Shown here in pieces: positions 7,868 to 15,765 of a stretch of DNA of 64,000 bases. A program made the position numbers and the translations under genes. The notes below the pieces were generated by a model. The model searched no databases. It was not told the origin of the DNA and saw nothing but the letters and a program-made list of their open reading frames with translations. Position 1 is the first letter of the stretch, and the number at the start of each line of letters is the position of its first letter. The DNA comes from Bradyrhizobium sp. 1 (GTDB taxonomy: Bacteria; Pseudomonadota; Alphaproteobacteria; Rhizobiales; Xanthobacteraceae). The stretch covers positions 936,659 through 1,000,658 of the forward strand of contig NZ_JADPJH010000033.1 of assembly GCF_023073315.1 (NCBI RefSeq). The letters run 5' to 3'.

Positions 7868-8101
7868 CTATTTTGGTTTCTTGGCTGGCTCGCTTGGACG
7901 GGCTCCGCTCCAGGGATCGTACTTCTCCTTGGGTTCCGGAATGCGCTCGAGCGCGGCCTTATAGGCCTTTTCATCGACCTTGGGCTTGTTGTCCGCCTTG
8001 GGGCCCTCATTGCCCTGGCGCTTAGCGCCGGCGCCCATCTGCGCCTGCGCCGACCCAGCTGCCAGCGCCAACACCGCAGCCGCTATGACCAAAATCCTCA
8101 T
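7868..8101 (-). CDS. small secreted protein, paralogue of 3792-4088
   Basis: 77 residues with a signal peptide ending SAQAQ. The mature part has KAYKAALERIPEPK and DPWSGAR, matching the protein at 3792-4088, and a short Pro/Lys tail. It is the first gene of a two-gene unit with the PQQ dehydrogenase, whose GTG follows one base after this stop, so translational coupling is likely. An AGGGGA nine bases before the ATG at 8101 sets the start. It may be an accessory periplasmic partner, but no function is known. Confidence 0.65.
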   Translation of the reverse strand: MRILVIAAAVLALAAGSAQAQMGAGAKRQGNEGPKADNKPKVDEKAYKAALERIPEPKEKYDPWSGARPSEPAKKPK

Positions 8102-8269
8102 TGGCGCAATTCCCCTCATCTGGGGTACAAACTAGCCTGCAATCCCGTAATAGCAAATGCCGCGGGTTCCAGGCCTTCTGGATATCTTGCGCTCAGCAAA
8201 TCTTGATCAGCCCGGACTTCGTCGGATCGCATTCGTGCCTATCTGTTGGCCCGCAGGGGACCTTCACGG

Positions 8270-8674
8270 ATGTTGCGGATTATTGCCCATGTGACGCTGC
8301 TGGCCGGCGCGCTTGCGCTTGGGGCCTGCGGCTTTGCCGACAGCCGCGCGCCCGTGCCCGAGTTCATGCGCATCAAGGAAGCCGAGCAGCCGCCGCACGA
8401 GCCGCCCCCCGACGTCAAGCGCGTGGTGCGCGAGCAGATCGATAGCGTCTTCCTCAACACGTCCTATCCGCGCGAGGTGCATGTCGCTTCGCCGCATCGC
8501 GAGGTGCGCGGACCGGGCTGGACAGCCTGCGTCCGCGCGCAGCTCACCTCGGCAACCGGCTCTTCGCTCGGCCCCCAGACCTATGTCGTGACCATCAACG
8601 GCGGAAAGGTCGTCGATCGCCGCCGCGCGGAGGCTGACGACATCTGCGGCACGGAAAGTTATGAGCCGATCTAG
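8270..8674 (+). CDS. putative lipoprotein, 134 aa
   Basis: The N-terminus MLRIIAHVTLLAGALALGACG carries a good lipobox (LGAC) with Cys at residue 19. The mature protein has a PHEPPPDVKRVVREQI linker and a C-terminal beta-rich region with two cysteines (WTACVRAQL and DDICGTESY), which could pair. An AGGGGA nine bases before the ATG supports this start. It is divergent from the secreted-protein/PQQ-dehydrogenase unit. No domain recognised; likely an outer- or inner-membrane-attached periplasmic protein. Confidence 0.65.
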   Translation: MLRIIAHVTLLAGALALGACGFADSRAPVPEFMRIKEAEQPPHEPPPDVKRVVREQIDSVFLNTSYPREVHVASPHREVRGPGWTACVRAQLTSATGSSLGPQTYVVTINGGKVVDRRRAEADDICGTESYEPI

Positions 8675-8744
8675 CTCGGTCGTTTTCAGACGTGGTCATC
8701 AGACCGGACTCGCACCGCAAAGGTCCGGCCAGTATAGCGAGGCC

Positions 8745-9321
8745 ATGCCAGAGTTCGACGCACGATACGAAGCCCTTCGCCGCCGTGACGCAGCAATGGA
8801 CGGCATCGTGTTCGTCGCGGTGAAGACGACCGGAATCTACTGCCGCCCTGTCTGTCCAGCAAAAACTCCGCTCGCGCGTTGCATTCGATCGAAGCGCCGC
8901 CGCTGCCGAGCAGGCCGGCTTCCGCCCCTGCCTCAGATGTCGTCCAGAAACCGCCCCGTTCTGTCCAGCGTGGAAGGGCACACGGACAACGGTTGAACGT
9001 GCGCTCGCCTTCATCGAAGCCGGAGAGCTGGATCGCAGCAGCGTGGATCGGCTAGCCGAACGACTGGGAGTCGGTACGCGTCATCTGACGCGCTTGTTCG
9101 CCCGGCATCTCGACGCATCCCCGCTGCAAGTGGCCCTCTCGCTCCGTGTGCAGCGCGCCAAGCGGCTGCTTGACACCAGCGATCTTCCGATCGCGGCCGT
9201 GGCGGAACGCTCCGGCTTTTCAAGCGTGCGACGTATGAGCACGGCGTTCGCGCAACTCTACGGTCGTCCGCCTTCGGCATTCCGAAAAAGAAGCTGCGAG
9301 CGCAGGTTCGCGGTCGGCTGA
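8745..9321 (+). pseudogene. Ada-type/AraC protein, frameshifted
   Basis: The first part encodes an Ada metal-binding domain: DARYEALRRRDAAMDG, then TTGIYCRPVCPAK with the first two zinc cysteines. The second half continues in another frame: AGFRPCLRCRPE with the other two cysteines, then an AraC-type helix-turn-helix (LAERLGVGTRHLTRLF ... GFSSVRRMSTAFAQLYGRPP). The switch falls between about 8868 and 8885, where a short stretch after CPAKTPLAR is lost. The intact protein would be about 190 aa, like AdaA methyl-phosphotriester sensors without a methyltransferase or glycosylase domain. Either decayed or a sequencing error. Confidence 0.75.
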
Positions 9322-9339
9322 GCAACAACGAGGACATCA

Positions 9340-9808
9340 ATGGCCAGCAGGATCTACGGAACAGTTGATGCCGAACGTCAGAACCAGATGAGCGGGCTCG
9401 AATTCGTCCAGGGCCTTGCAGCTGGAACACTCCCCCTCAACACGATCGCGCAGACCCTCGGCTATGACGTGGGAAGCCGAGAGCGGCCGTGTCGTCGTCG
9501 CGCTCGTGCCCACCGGCGCTCACCTCAATCCGGCAGGCACGGTGCATGGCGGCCTCACGGCCACCTTGCTCGACAGTTGCATGGGTTTGGCAATCCAATC
9601 GACGCTTGACAAGGGAATCGGCCAGACAACGCTCGAGTTCAAGATCTCGCTGCTGCGGCCGATCACGCCGGAGACAGGCCCGATCACGGCCGAAGGCAGG
9701 GTCCTGAATTGCGGCCGTCGCATTGGAACGGCCGACGGACGCGTGACAGATGCCAAGGGCCGATTGCTTGCCCATGGCACGACGACGTGCCTCATCTTCC
9801 CGACGTGA
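9340..9808 (+). pseudogene. PaaI-type thioesterase, frameshifted
   Basis: The N-terminal part (MSGLEFVQGLAAGTLPLNTIAQTLGYDV) and the rest (ESGRVVVALVPTGAHLNPAG, TVHGGLTATLLDSCMGLAIQ) lie in different frames. The switch is at about 9468-9476, where one base is gained or two are lost. The joined protein would be a typical 155-residue PaaI/YdiI-like thioesterase with the HGG-x9-D catalytic motif. It directly follows the frameshifted Ada-type gene, so the two may have formed one unit. A downstream ATG at 9416 could express only the C-terminal part. Confidence 0.75.
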
Positions 9809-9925
9809 GACGAGAGGAACAAACCGCGGCATGCGAGCGGTTCCGGGAAAAACCTGTAAGTCGCCCGGAACGATCCCCGCCTCCCCTTCTTGTTACCGCC
9901 GAGGGCAGTTTCGGAGGAGGACAGG

Positions 9926-10255
9926 ATGAGGAATTTTACGATTGCACTGCTGGCTGGCGTCGGCGCCCTCGCGGCGGCGAGCGGCGCAAAGGCCGCCGAT
10001 ATCTACACGACCAGCGAATACGCCAACCCCGCGCTCGTTCAGCAAGTCCGGCTCGTGTGCGATGATGCCGGCAATTGCTATCGCACCCGCGGAGGCGCGC
10101 GCGTGATCGTGCGCGACTCCTATAATTCGATGCCGCGCGAGCGATATTACGAGCGCCGCAGCTATCGCGACTGGGACGATGGTCCGCGTGGCGGCGTCGG
10201 CATTCGCGCACCGGGCGTCAGCGTAGGCGTCGGTGTCGGCGGCGACCGCTGGTAG
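9926..10255 (+). CDS. secreted Gly/Arg-rich protein, 109 aa
   Basis: Signal peptide of 23 residues (ending AKAA), then a region with two close cysteines (LVCDDAGNCYR) and a C-terminal tail rich in Arg, Tyr, Gly and Val (GVGIRAPGVSVGVGVGGDRW). This tail type is frequent in small periplasmic proteins of Bradyrhizobium. A GGAGGA about six bases before the ATG at 9926 gives a clear start. Single gene, ended by a strong hairpin. Function unknown. Confidence 0.7.
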   Translation: MRNFTIALLAGVGALAAASGAKAADIYTTSEYANPALVQQVRLVCDDAGNCYRTRGGARVIVRDSYNSMPRERYYERRSYRDWDDGPRGGVGIRAPGVSVGVGVGGDRW

Positions 10256-10273
10256 TCGATGAAACCATGAGAG

Positions 10274-10307
10274 ACGGGACCGGACGAGACAGCTCGTCCG
10301 GTCCCGT
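10274..10307. terminator. bidirectional terminator hairpin
   Basis: Perfect 15-bp inverted repeat (ACGGGACCGGACGAG and its complement) with an ACAG loop, placed between convergent genes ending at 10255 and 10312. No long T run, but very stable. Confidence 0.7.
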
Positions 10308-10311
10308 TCCG

Positions 10312-10779
10312 TCAGGTCTCGAGCGGATCGGCCGGCGTGACGATGCACGTTGACGACGGGAGCTGCGCGATGAAGCGCGCGAGCACCATGCCGGCGCACA
10401 TCGCGGCGACGAAGATGAAGGCCGAGGTCGAGCCGAATCCGAGCGCGGTCAGCGCCGGTCCGGGACAGAAGCCGGCCAATCCCCAGCCGATGCCGAAGAT
10501 GGCGGGACCAACGATAATCTTGGGATCGATGTCCGTTCGCGTCGGGACGTAGAAGCGTTCGGCGAAGGACGGCCGCGCGAGTTTCAGGACGCGCCTGAAT
10601 CCGATGAAGGTCACTGCGACCGCGCCGGCCATGACGAAGGCAAGGCTGGCGTCCCACGTCCCTGCCGGAATGCCGCCGACGTCGAGAAAGTTCAGCACCT
10701 TGGCCGGATTCGACATGCCCGAGACGATGAGGCCGAGGCCGAAGATCAGGCCGATCGCAAATTGAATGAGAATCGCCAT
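10312..10779 (-). CDS. YeeE/YedE-family half transporter (C-terminal half)
   Basis: 155-residue integral membrane protein with about four helices. The conserved GWGLAGFCPGPALTALG loop with its cysteine is the signature of the C-terminal half of YeeE/YedE (thiosulfate/sulfur transport) proteins. The MSNPAKVLNFLD segment near the N-terminus is also typical. Here the family is split into two genes, with its partner four bases upstream, so the pair should assemble into one transporter. Likely imports reduced sulfur compounds; the substrate is inferred from the family. Confidence 0.85.
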   Translation of the reverse strand: MAILIQFAIGLIFGLGLIVSGMSNPAKVLNFLDVGGIPAGTWDASLAFVMAGAVAVTFIGFRRVLKLARPSFAERFYVPTRTDIDPKIIVGPAIFGIGWGLAGFCPGPALTALGFGSTSAFIFVAAMCAGMVLARFIAQLPSSTCIVTPADPLET

Positions 10780-10783
10780 CGGC

Positions 10784-11212
10784 TCAGCTCCAGTGCCGCA
10801 TCACGAAGACCGTGGCGACGCCCGCCGCCATGAAGGTGATGGTCGCGACCAGCGAGCGCACCGACAGCCGCGACAGGCCGCAGACGCCATGGCCGGATGT
10901 GCAGCCGCTGCCCCACACCGCGCCGAAACCGGTGAGCAATCCGGCGACGATCAGCACCGGCGTTGGCGCAGCGATCGTTTGCGCCGGCAGGCTTCCTGTG
11001 ACGAGGCGGACCAATAGGGGCGCGGCGATCAGGCCTGCGACGAAGGCGAGCCGGCCGGCGAGTTCGCGGTCCTCATAGGGGGGAAACAGCCGCGCCGCGA
11101 TGCCGCTGACACCGGCGATCCGCCCCGTCGCCCACATCAGCAGCACGGCGGACAGGCCGATCAGCGCGCCACCGAGGAGCGAAGTCATCGGCGTAAAAGG
11201 TGTGACGATCAT
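10784..11212 (-). CDS. YeeE/YedE-family half transporter (N-terminal half)
   Basis: 142-residue membrane protein with about four helices. It contains GSGCTSGHGVCG, the cysteine-bearing signature loop of YeeE/YedE N-terminal halves thought to relay sulfur atoms across the membrane. First gene of a two-gene unit with the half at 10312-10779. In many bacteria this pair is found with an ArsR-family sulfide sensor or a persulfide dioxygenase; none is adjacent here. Confidence 0.85.
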   Translation of the reverse strand: MIVTPFTPMTSLLGGALIGLSAVLLMWATGRIAGVSGIAARLFPPYEDRELAGRLAFVAGLIAAPLLVRLVTGSLPAQTIAAPTPVLIVAGLLTGFGAVWGSGCTSGHGVCGLSRLSVRSLVATITFMAAGVATVFVMRHWS

Positions 11213-11400
11213 CGTGATCCTCCGGGTCGAGAGCTATTCTTGCGTATCCATCGAGGCATCCGGCCGCCTGTCGCCCGCATGCTCAATGAGACGTTAATAA
11301 TACCACTGGAATTGAAGCGGCGTCCCAACGGTATTTTCCAATCTTTGCGCTAAGCATGACCATGTAACACGGGCTCAGCCCGCGTGAACGGGGACGGGAC

Positions 11401-12600
11401 GTGGTCGACATCGCGCATCAGGCAGCGATCAATCCGGCATCTGCAAAAGATGCCGCGATGGCGCGCGCGCTCGTCCCGCTCGCAGCGATCGACCCCGGCC
11501 AATGGCGCGCGCTCGCGCAGCGGGCGATCGAGCCGAACGGATATTACCTGCCCGCCTGGGAACTCGCCGTCAGCGCCACCGCGCGCGGCCGCACCGATGC
11601 CTCGGCGCTGCCCGCATTCGACGGATCTTCGAAGCGGTTGATCGGGCTGATGCCGGTAATCTCGCTCTGGCAGGCCCTGAAGATCCCCCTGCCCGCGCTG
11701 GTCAGCGCGCATCCCTATGGCACGCTGTGCAGCCCACTGATCGACCGTGACGCCCCGATCGAGGCGGCCGCACGCCTGTTGCAGCAGGCGCGCGAGGCCG
11801 GCGCGCATGCGCTCGTGCTGAACGACGTCGCACTCGACGGCGCAGCGATGAATGCGCTCAAAGAAGTTCTCAATCGCGACGGCCTGAAGCCCCGCGTTCT
11901 CTCTTCCTACGTCCGCGCCAGCCTCGATGCGACGCAAGACGGCGAGACGATGCTCCGCAATGCGCTCGGCACCAAGAAGCTCAAGGAGCTGCGCCGCCAG
12001 CGCCATCGCCTCCAAGAGCACGGCCCCGTCGTGTTCGAAATCGCGCGCAAGCCGGACGACATCAGGCCAGCGCTCGAAACATTTTTGCAGCTCGAAGCCA
12101 GCGGCTGGAAGGGCAAGCGCGGCACCGCGTTGATCCAGCATGCGGGCGACGCGACCTTCATCCGGCGCGCCGTTCCGGCGCTGGCAGACACGGCGCAATG
12201 CGAGATCATCACGCTTCGCGCCGGCACGACGCCGGTCGCCGCCGGCATCGTGCTGCGCCATCAGGACCGCGCGTTCTTCTTCAAGCTCGGCATCGACGAA
12301 CGCTTCGCGAGATATTCGCCGGGCACGCAGCTCACGCTCGATCTCACCCGTCACCTCTGTGCCGATCCGGCCATTGCGAGTGCGGATTCCACCGCGAGCG
12401 CCGACCACCCCATGATCAATCCGATCTGGCGCGGACGCATTGCCATCGGCGACGTGCTGATTCCGCTGCGGCGGAACGATCCGGTTGTGGCTTTGATTCA
12501 CGGAGCCCTGGTCAGCCTCAACGTCGCGCGCGAGGCCGCGCGACGTGTGGCGCACCGCCTCCGCAAGTCAGGGAAAGCTACTCCGCCGCCTGTGCGTTGA
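11401..12600 (+). CDS. FemAB/GNAT-like acyltransferase
   Basis: 399 residues, matching the BioF2-like acetyltransferase (Acetyltransf_6) architecture. The C-terminal half has the GNAT core: KKLKELRRQRHRLQEHG, then FLQLEASGWKGKRGTAL, and VAAGIVLRHQDRAFFFKLGID followed by PGTQLTLDL. Relatives are linked to polysaccharide modification or cellulose synthesis, but no such genes are adjacent. The start is GTG with GGGGACGGGAC ahead of it. Its 3' end overlaps the convergent DsbA-family gene by 23 bases. Confidence 0.75.
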   Translation: MVDIAHQAAINPASAKDAAMARALVPLAAIDPGQWRALAQRAIEPNGYYLPAWELAVSATARGRTDASALPAFDGSSKRLIGLMPVISLWQALKIPLPALVSAHPYGTLCSPLIDRDAPIEAAARLLQQAREAGAHALVLNDVALDGAAMNALKEVLNRDGLKPRVLSSYVRASLDATQDGETMLRNALGTKKLKELRRQRHRLQEHGPVVFEIARKPDDIRPALETFLQLEASGWKGKRGTALIQHAGDATFIRRAVPALADTAQCEIITLRAGTTPVAAGIVLRHQDRAFFFKLGIDERFARYSPGTQLTLDLTRHLCADPAIASADSTASADHPMINPIWRGRIAIGDVLIPLRRNDPVVALIHGALVSLNVAREAARRVAHRLRKSGKATPPPVR

Positions 12601-13243
12601 TCTCCGCCGAGACCTCACGAATGGCGCGTGCGAGCATGTTCGGATCCTGCGCGCCGGAGACGGCGTATTTCTGCGCGAACACGTAGGTCGGCACGCCGGA
12701 GATGCCCTTCTCGGCGGCCTCTTGCGCGTCAGCCGACACGCGCGCGACTTCCTCGTCGGAGGCAAGGCGTTTGCGCACATCGTCGGCATCGAGGCCCACA
12801 TCGGCCGCCGCCTGCACCAGCACGTTCACATCCGTCAGATCGCCGCCGTCCCGGAAGTACAGCTCCATCAGGCGCTGCTTCATCTCGGGCGCCTTGCCGA
12901 TCGCCTCGGCCCAGAAGATCAGACGATGGCAGTCGGTCGTGTTGGGCTGGCGCGCGACCAGCTCCGGCTTGTAGACGAGGCCCTCCTCGCCCGCGGCCGC
13001 AACGACGCGTCCCGCAATGCCCTTATAGGCTTCGACCGAGCCGAACTTCTGGGTGAGATAGGCCTCGCGGCTGATACCCTCGCGCGGCACCCAGGGATTG
13101 AGGAAGAACGGGCGGAAATTCAGCTTGACGGGAACGTCGGGCACCAGCGCCAGCGCGCTTTCGATGCGATGTTTGCCGATATAGCACCACGGACACACCA
13201 CGTCGGAGACGACGTCGATCTGGAGCGGTTTCAGCGTGCTCAT
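12578..13243 (-). CDS. DsbA-family (FrnE-like) oxidoreductase
   Basis: 221 residues without signal peptide, so cytoplasmic. A thioredoxin-fold start VVSDVVCPWCYIGKHR carries a CPWC active site, and the C-terminal GVPTYVFAQKYAVSGAQ is the cis-Pro loop. The helical insert (EMKQRLMELYFRDGGDL) is typical of the FrnE/2-hydroxychromene-2-carboxylate isomerase branch. It probably acts in thiol exchange or oxidative stress. Single gene; the last 23 bases overlap the acyltransferase gene on the other strand. Confidence 0.85.
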   Translation of the reverse strand: MSTLKPLQIDVVSDVVCPWCYIGKHRIESALALVPDVPVKLNFRPFFLNPWVPREGISREAYLTQKFGSVEAYKGIAGRVVAAAGEEGLVYKPELVARQPNTTDCHRLIFWAEAIGKAPEMKQRLMELYFRDGGDLTDVNVLVQAAADVGLDADDVRKRLASDEEVARVSADAQEAAEKGISGVPTYVFAQKYAVSGAQDPNMLARAIREVSAEINAQAAE

Positions 13244-13322
13244 GAGCGCCTCCTTCGGGCGGTTTGGGTTTGACCCAAGATAAGCCGAACGCGCCCCGAG
13301 GCAAGTGCGCCCGATGAGGGTG

Positions 13323-14144
13323 CTAGGCCATGGCCGCCGCCGTCTGCTTCAACCATTCGGATGTGCGCTCGTCGGCCGGAAAGAACGTCTCCAGCGCCAG
13401 CTCCGACAGGGTGATGTCCACGGGCGTGCCGAACACCATGGTGGTGGAGAAGAAACTGAGTATCTCCCCGTCATGCCGCAGCTTGAAGGGGATCGCGACA
13501 TTGTCGCTCGACAGCGGCGCTGAGCGCGCCGGGATGGGGTAGCTTTTGAGATCGTTGTACAGCTTGATCAGCTCAGGATCGGCGGTCGCCTCGCATTGGC
13601 GGTGCAGCCGCTCCAGCAGATGCCCGCACCATTCCGCAAGATTGACCGTACGCGGCGCCAGCGCCTCGGGATGGAAGGCGAGCCTGAGCACGTTGAAGGG
13701 CTGGCCGAGCAGACGCTGCGGGATGCCGTCGAGCAGCGGCGCCACCATGCGGTTGGCGGAGACCAGGTTCCAGTGGCGGTCATAGGCCAGCGCCGGATTG
13801 GGCTCGTGCGCTTTGAGAACGAGGTCGATCGCCTGGCGGGCTGATTTCAAGGCGGGATCCTCCAGCCGACGCTGCGGAAACGCGGGCGCGTAGCCGGCGG
13901 CGACCAGCAGCACGTTGCGTTCGCGCAAGGGCACATCGAGACGCTCGGCAAGCCGCAGCACCATGTCGCGCGAGGGCGCGGCGCGGCCGGTCTCGACGAA
14001 GCTTAAGTGCCGCGCGGAGATCTCGGCATCGCCCGCGAGATCGAGCTGGCTCATGCGGCGGCGCTGCCGCCATTCGCGCAAATGGTCGCCGATATGGACC
14101 GGCTGGCTGGGCTCAGTGCGTGCCGTGGATGCATGTGCGTTCAT
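13323..14144 (-). CDS. XRE-family regulator with MmyB-like ligand domain
   Basis: 273 residues. An N-terminal Xre helix-turn-helix (LREWRQRRRMSQLDLAGDAE, then ARHLSFVETGRAAPS) is followed by an MmyB-like ligand-binding domain (NPALAYDRHWNLVSANRMV, then NDLKSYPIP). Proteins of this type often act as local regulators of reductases or small membrane proteins. It is divergent from 14246 with about 100 bases between, so it may control the two small genes there. Start is the ATG at 14144. Confidence 0.85.
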   Translation of the reverse strand: MNAHASTARTEPSQPVHIGDHLREWRQRRRMSQLDLAGDAEISARHLSFVETGRAAPSRDMVLRLAERLDVPLRERNVLLVAAGYAPAFPQRRLEDPALKSARQAIDLVLKAHEPNPALAYDRHWNLVSANRMVAPLLDGIPQRLLGQPFNVLRLAFHPEALAPRTVNLAEWCGHLLERLHRQCEATADPELIKLYNDLKSYPIPARSAPLSSDNVAIPFKLRHDGEILSFFSTTMVFGTPVDITLSELALETFFPADERTSEWLKQTAAAMA

Positions 14145-14245
14145 GGTCGAAAACCTAGCACGCGGATTTCAGCGCTTCCATTACGTCTGAGGTAATCGAA
14201 TTGGGCCCGCGACGCGCGCATCTTCGGTCGCAACAGGAGATGACC

Positions 14246-14476
14246 ATGATCGCGCTGCTGCTCTACCGGACCGTCGCAGACCACATCGCACCCTGGGCCA
14301 TGGCATTCGCAACCCGGGTGCTGGCGCGCAGCCTCAACATGCCCGAGCCGCTGGTGCATTCGACCGGCAACTATGTCGTCGCGCAGGTCACAGCCTTCGA
14401 GCACGGCGTCGGCAGGAGCCTCTGCCCGTTCCGCCTCGCACGCCTGCTCCGCGTCTGGTGGCGCGGACTGCAATGA
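14246..14476 (+). CDS. hypothetical protein, 76 aa
   Basis: Unrecognised. Mildly hydrophobic N-terminal half (MIALLLYRTVADHIAPW) and a basic C-terminus (RLARLLRVWWRGLQ). An AGGAG six bases before the ATG at 14246 fixes the start; the open frame extends further upstream without support. It lies divergently from the XRE regulator and 40 bases upstream of a four-helix membrane protein, so the two may be an operon controlled by that regulator (inference). Confidence 0.5.
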   Translation: MIALLLYRTVADHIAPWAMAFATRVLARSLNMPEPLVHSTGNYVVAQVTAFEHGVGRSLCPFRLARLLRVWWRGLQ

Positions 14477-14516
14477 CCTTTCACCTCGAGCCCACCCCAA
14501 CCATGGAGACCCCACG

Positions 14517-14915
14517 ATGATTGACGCATCCACCTTCCTCCGCCGCGCCCTGCTCGCCGACGCGATCTTCAGCGGCGTCGCTGCGCTCGGCTTCACCTTC
14601 GGCGCCGTCGCATTCGCAGCGCTATTCAACCTGCCTGAAGCGCTGCTACGCGAGACCGGCCTGTTCCTGATCGCCTACACCGCGCTGGTTGGCTGGCTAG
14701 CCGCGCGCGCTGTGGTGCCGAAGCCGCTGGTGCTGCTGGTTGTGGTCGGTAACGCCGCATGGACGGTCGGCAGCATCGCGCTACTGCTCTCCGGCGCGGT
14801 CTCGCCGAACCTAGCCGGCGAGCTCATGGTCGTGGCGCAGGCGATCGCCACCGGCGTGCTCGCGGAGCTGCAATATGTGGGATTGCGCAAGAGCGGGAAT
14901 GTGGTGGCAGCGTGA
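14517..14915 (+). CDS. four-helix membrane protein, 132 aa
   Basis: Integral membrane protein with four predicted helices (about 12-36, 45-65, 70-92, 99-120) and short loops. Resembles a group of small hypothetical membrane proteins found next to HTH regulators in Bradyrhizobium. A GGAGA eight bases before the ATG at 14517 decides the start over the earlier in-frame ATG at 14373. Probably co-transcribed with the 76-aa gene upstream. Function unknown. Confidence 0.65.
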   Translation: MIDASTFLRRALLADAIFSGVAALGFTFGAVAFAALFNLPEALLRETGLFLIAYTALVGWLAARAVVPKPLVLLVVVGNAAWTVGSIALLLSGAVSPNLAGELMVVAQAIATGVLAELQYVGLRKSGNVVAA

Positions 14916-14935
14916 GGCCACATCACTTGCTGTCG

Positions 14936-15036
14936 TCGCCCGGCTTGACCGGGCGACTCAGTCCTCCGAGACAGTAGACGCATACGGGTAAGCTGCGGCG
15001 TACCGGATGCCCCGCTTTCGCGGGGCATGACACCGC
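14936..15036. repeat. palindromic intergenic repeat
   Basis: Contains two hairpins: CGCCCGGCTTGACCGGGCG near its start and GCCCCGCTTTCGCGGGGC near its end, separated by GCGGCGTACCGGAT. This resembles the scattered intergenic palindromes of Bradyrhizobium genomes. It lies between convergent genes and may also terminate transcription. Confidence 0.6.
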
Positions 15037-15045
15037 GGTTAACGG

Positions 15046-15603
15046 CTATGCCCGCTCGCCGTTCTTCTTGCCAACGGCCTTACCATTGAGCTTCTTCTTT
15101 TTGGCCGCCTTCGTGCCGGCCTTCCCTGCTTTGCGTTCCGCGCGCGCCTTCACCTTGGCGCGCTCGACCCGCGCCTCGGCGCGCAGCTTCTTGCGCTTGG
15201 CTTCGCAGGACGGGCACTTGCAGCCGATCGGCTTCAGATAGGCTTTGAAGTAATCGGTGCCGTAATCGTAGTTGATCTCGTCGCCCGGCTCGATGTTCCT
15301 GATGGCGCGGATGAAGACCTTGCGCTCCCGCGGCCGGACGTCGGATTCGGCGTTGGGCCGGCAGGAATGGTTGATGTAGCGCGCGAGGTTCTTGCGCACC
15401 GAACCGTCGATGGTCCAGCGGTTATTGAGCTCGAACAGATATTTGTTCTCGATGGCGTCATGCGCGGGAATCCGCGAGTCCAGGATCGGTCCGTAATAAC
15501 GGATGATCCGGGTGCCTTTCTTGATCGGCATGGTGGCGAAGAGGCCGAGTCCGGTCTTGGAACGGCCGACACGATAGGATTTGCGGGATGCGATGTCTGG
15601 CAT
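15046..15603 (-). CDS. SET-domain protein
   Basis: 185 residues. The SET core is clear: GRSKTGLGLFATMPIKKGTR (N-SET strand), RYINHSCRPNAESDV (the NHSC S-adenosylmethionine/lysine site), and EINYDYGTDYF followed by a CKCPSCEAKR post-SET-like cysteine cluster. The last 50 residues are almost all Lys, Ala and Arg. The family transfers methyl groups to lysines; bacterial examples modify host histones, bacterial histone-like proteins or ribosomal proteins. The start ATG at 15603 lacks a clear ribosome site; a longer frame reaches 15837. It is divergent from the 15766 gene. Confidence 0.8.
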   Translation of the reverse strand: MPDIASRKSYRVGRSKTGLGLFATMPIKKGTRIIRYYGPILDSRIPAHDAIENKYLFELNNRWTIDGSVRKNLARYINHSCRPNAESDVRPRERKVFIRAIRNIEPGDEINYDYGTDYFKAYLKPIGCKCPSCEAKRKKLRAEARVERAKVKARAERKAGKAGTKAAKKKKLNGKAVGKKNGERA

Positions 15604-15765
15604 GATCGAGAGAATGAGGACGCGAACGAGGCCCGATGCCTCAAGCGAAGCCGCTCTTCTAGAACGATTCCGCGCCGCTGTCAGGTATATCCCGCCCTTG
15701 TTTGAACCTTGCCCACAATGAAGACGTCTGATGGTACGGAGTTCCCGCTGCATCAGGGCGTTGTC

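Noticed and set aside
6712..8025. 437-codon plus-strand frame over the PQQ dehydrogenase gene
   Set aside because: Antisense shadow: His/Arg/Asp-rich with no motif, opposite a complete conserved enzyme.
14675..15028. 117-codon minus-strand frame ahead of the SET gene
   Set aside because: It is antisense to the four-helix membrane protein and runs through the intergenic palindromes.
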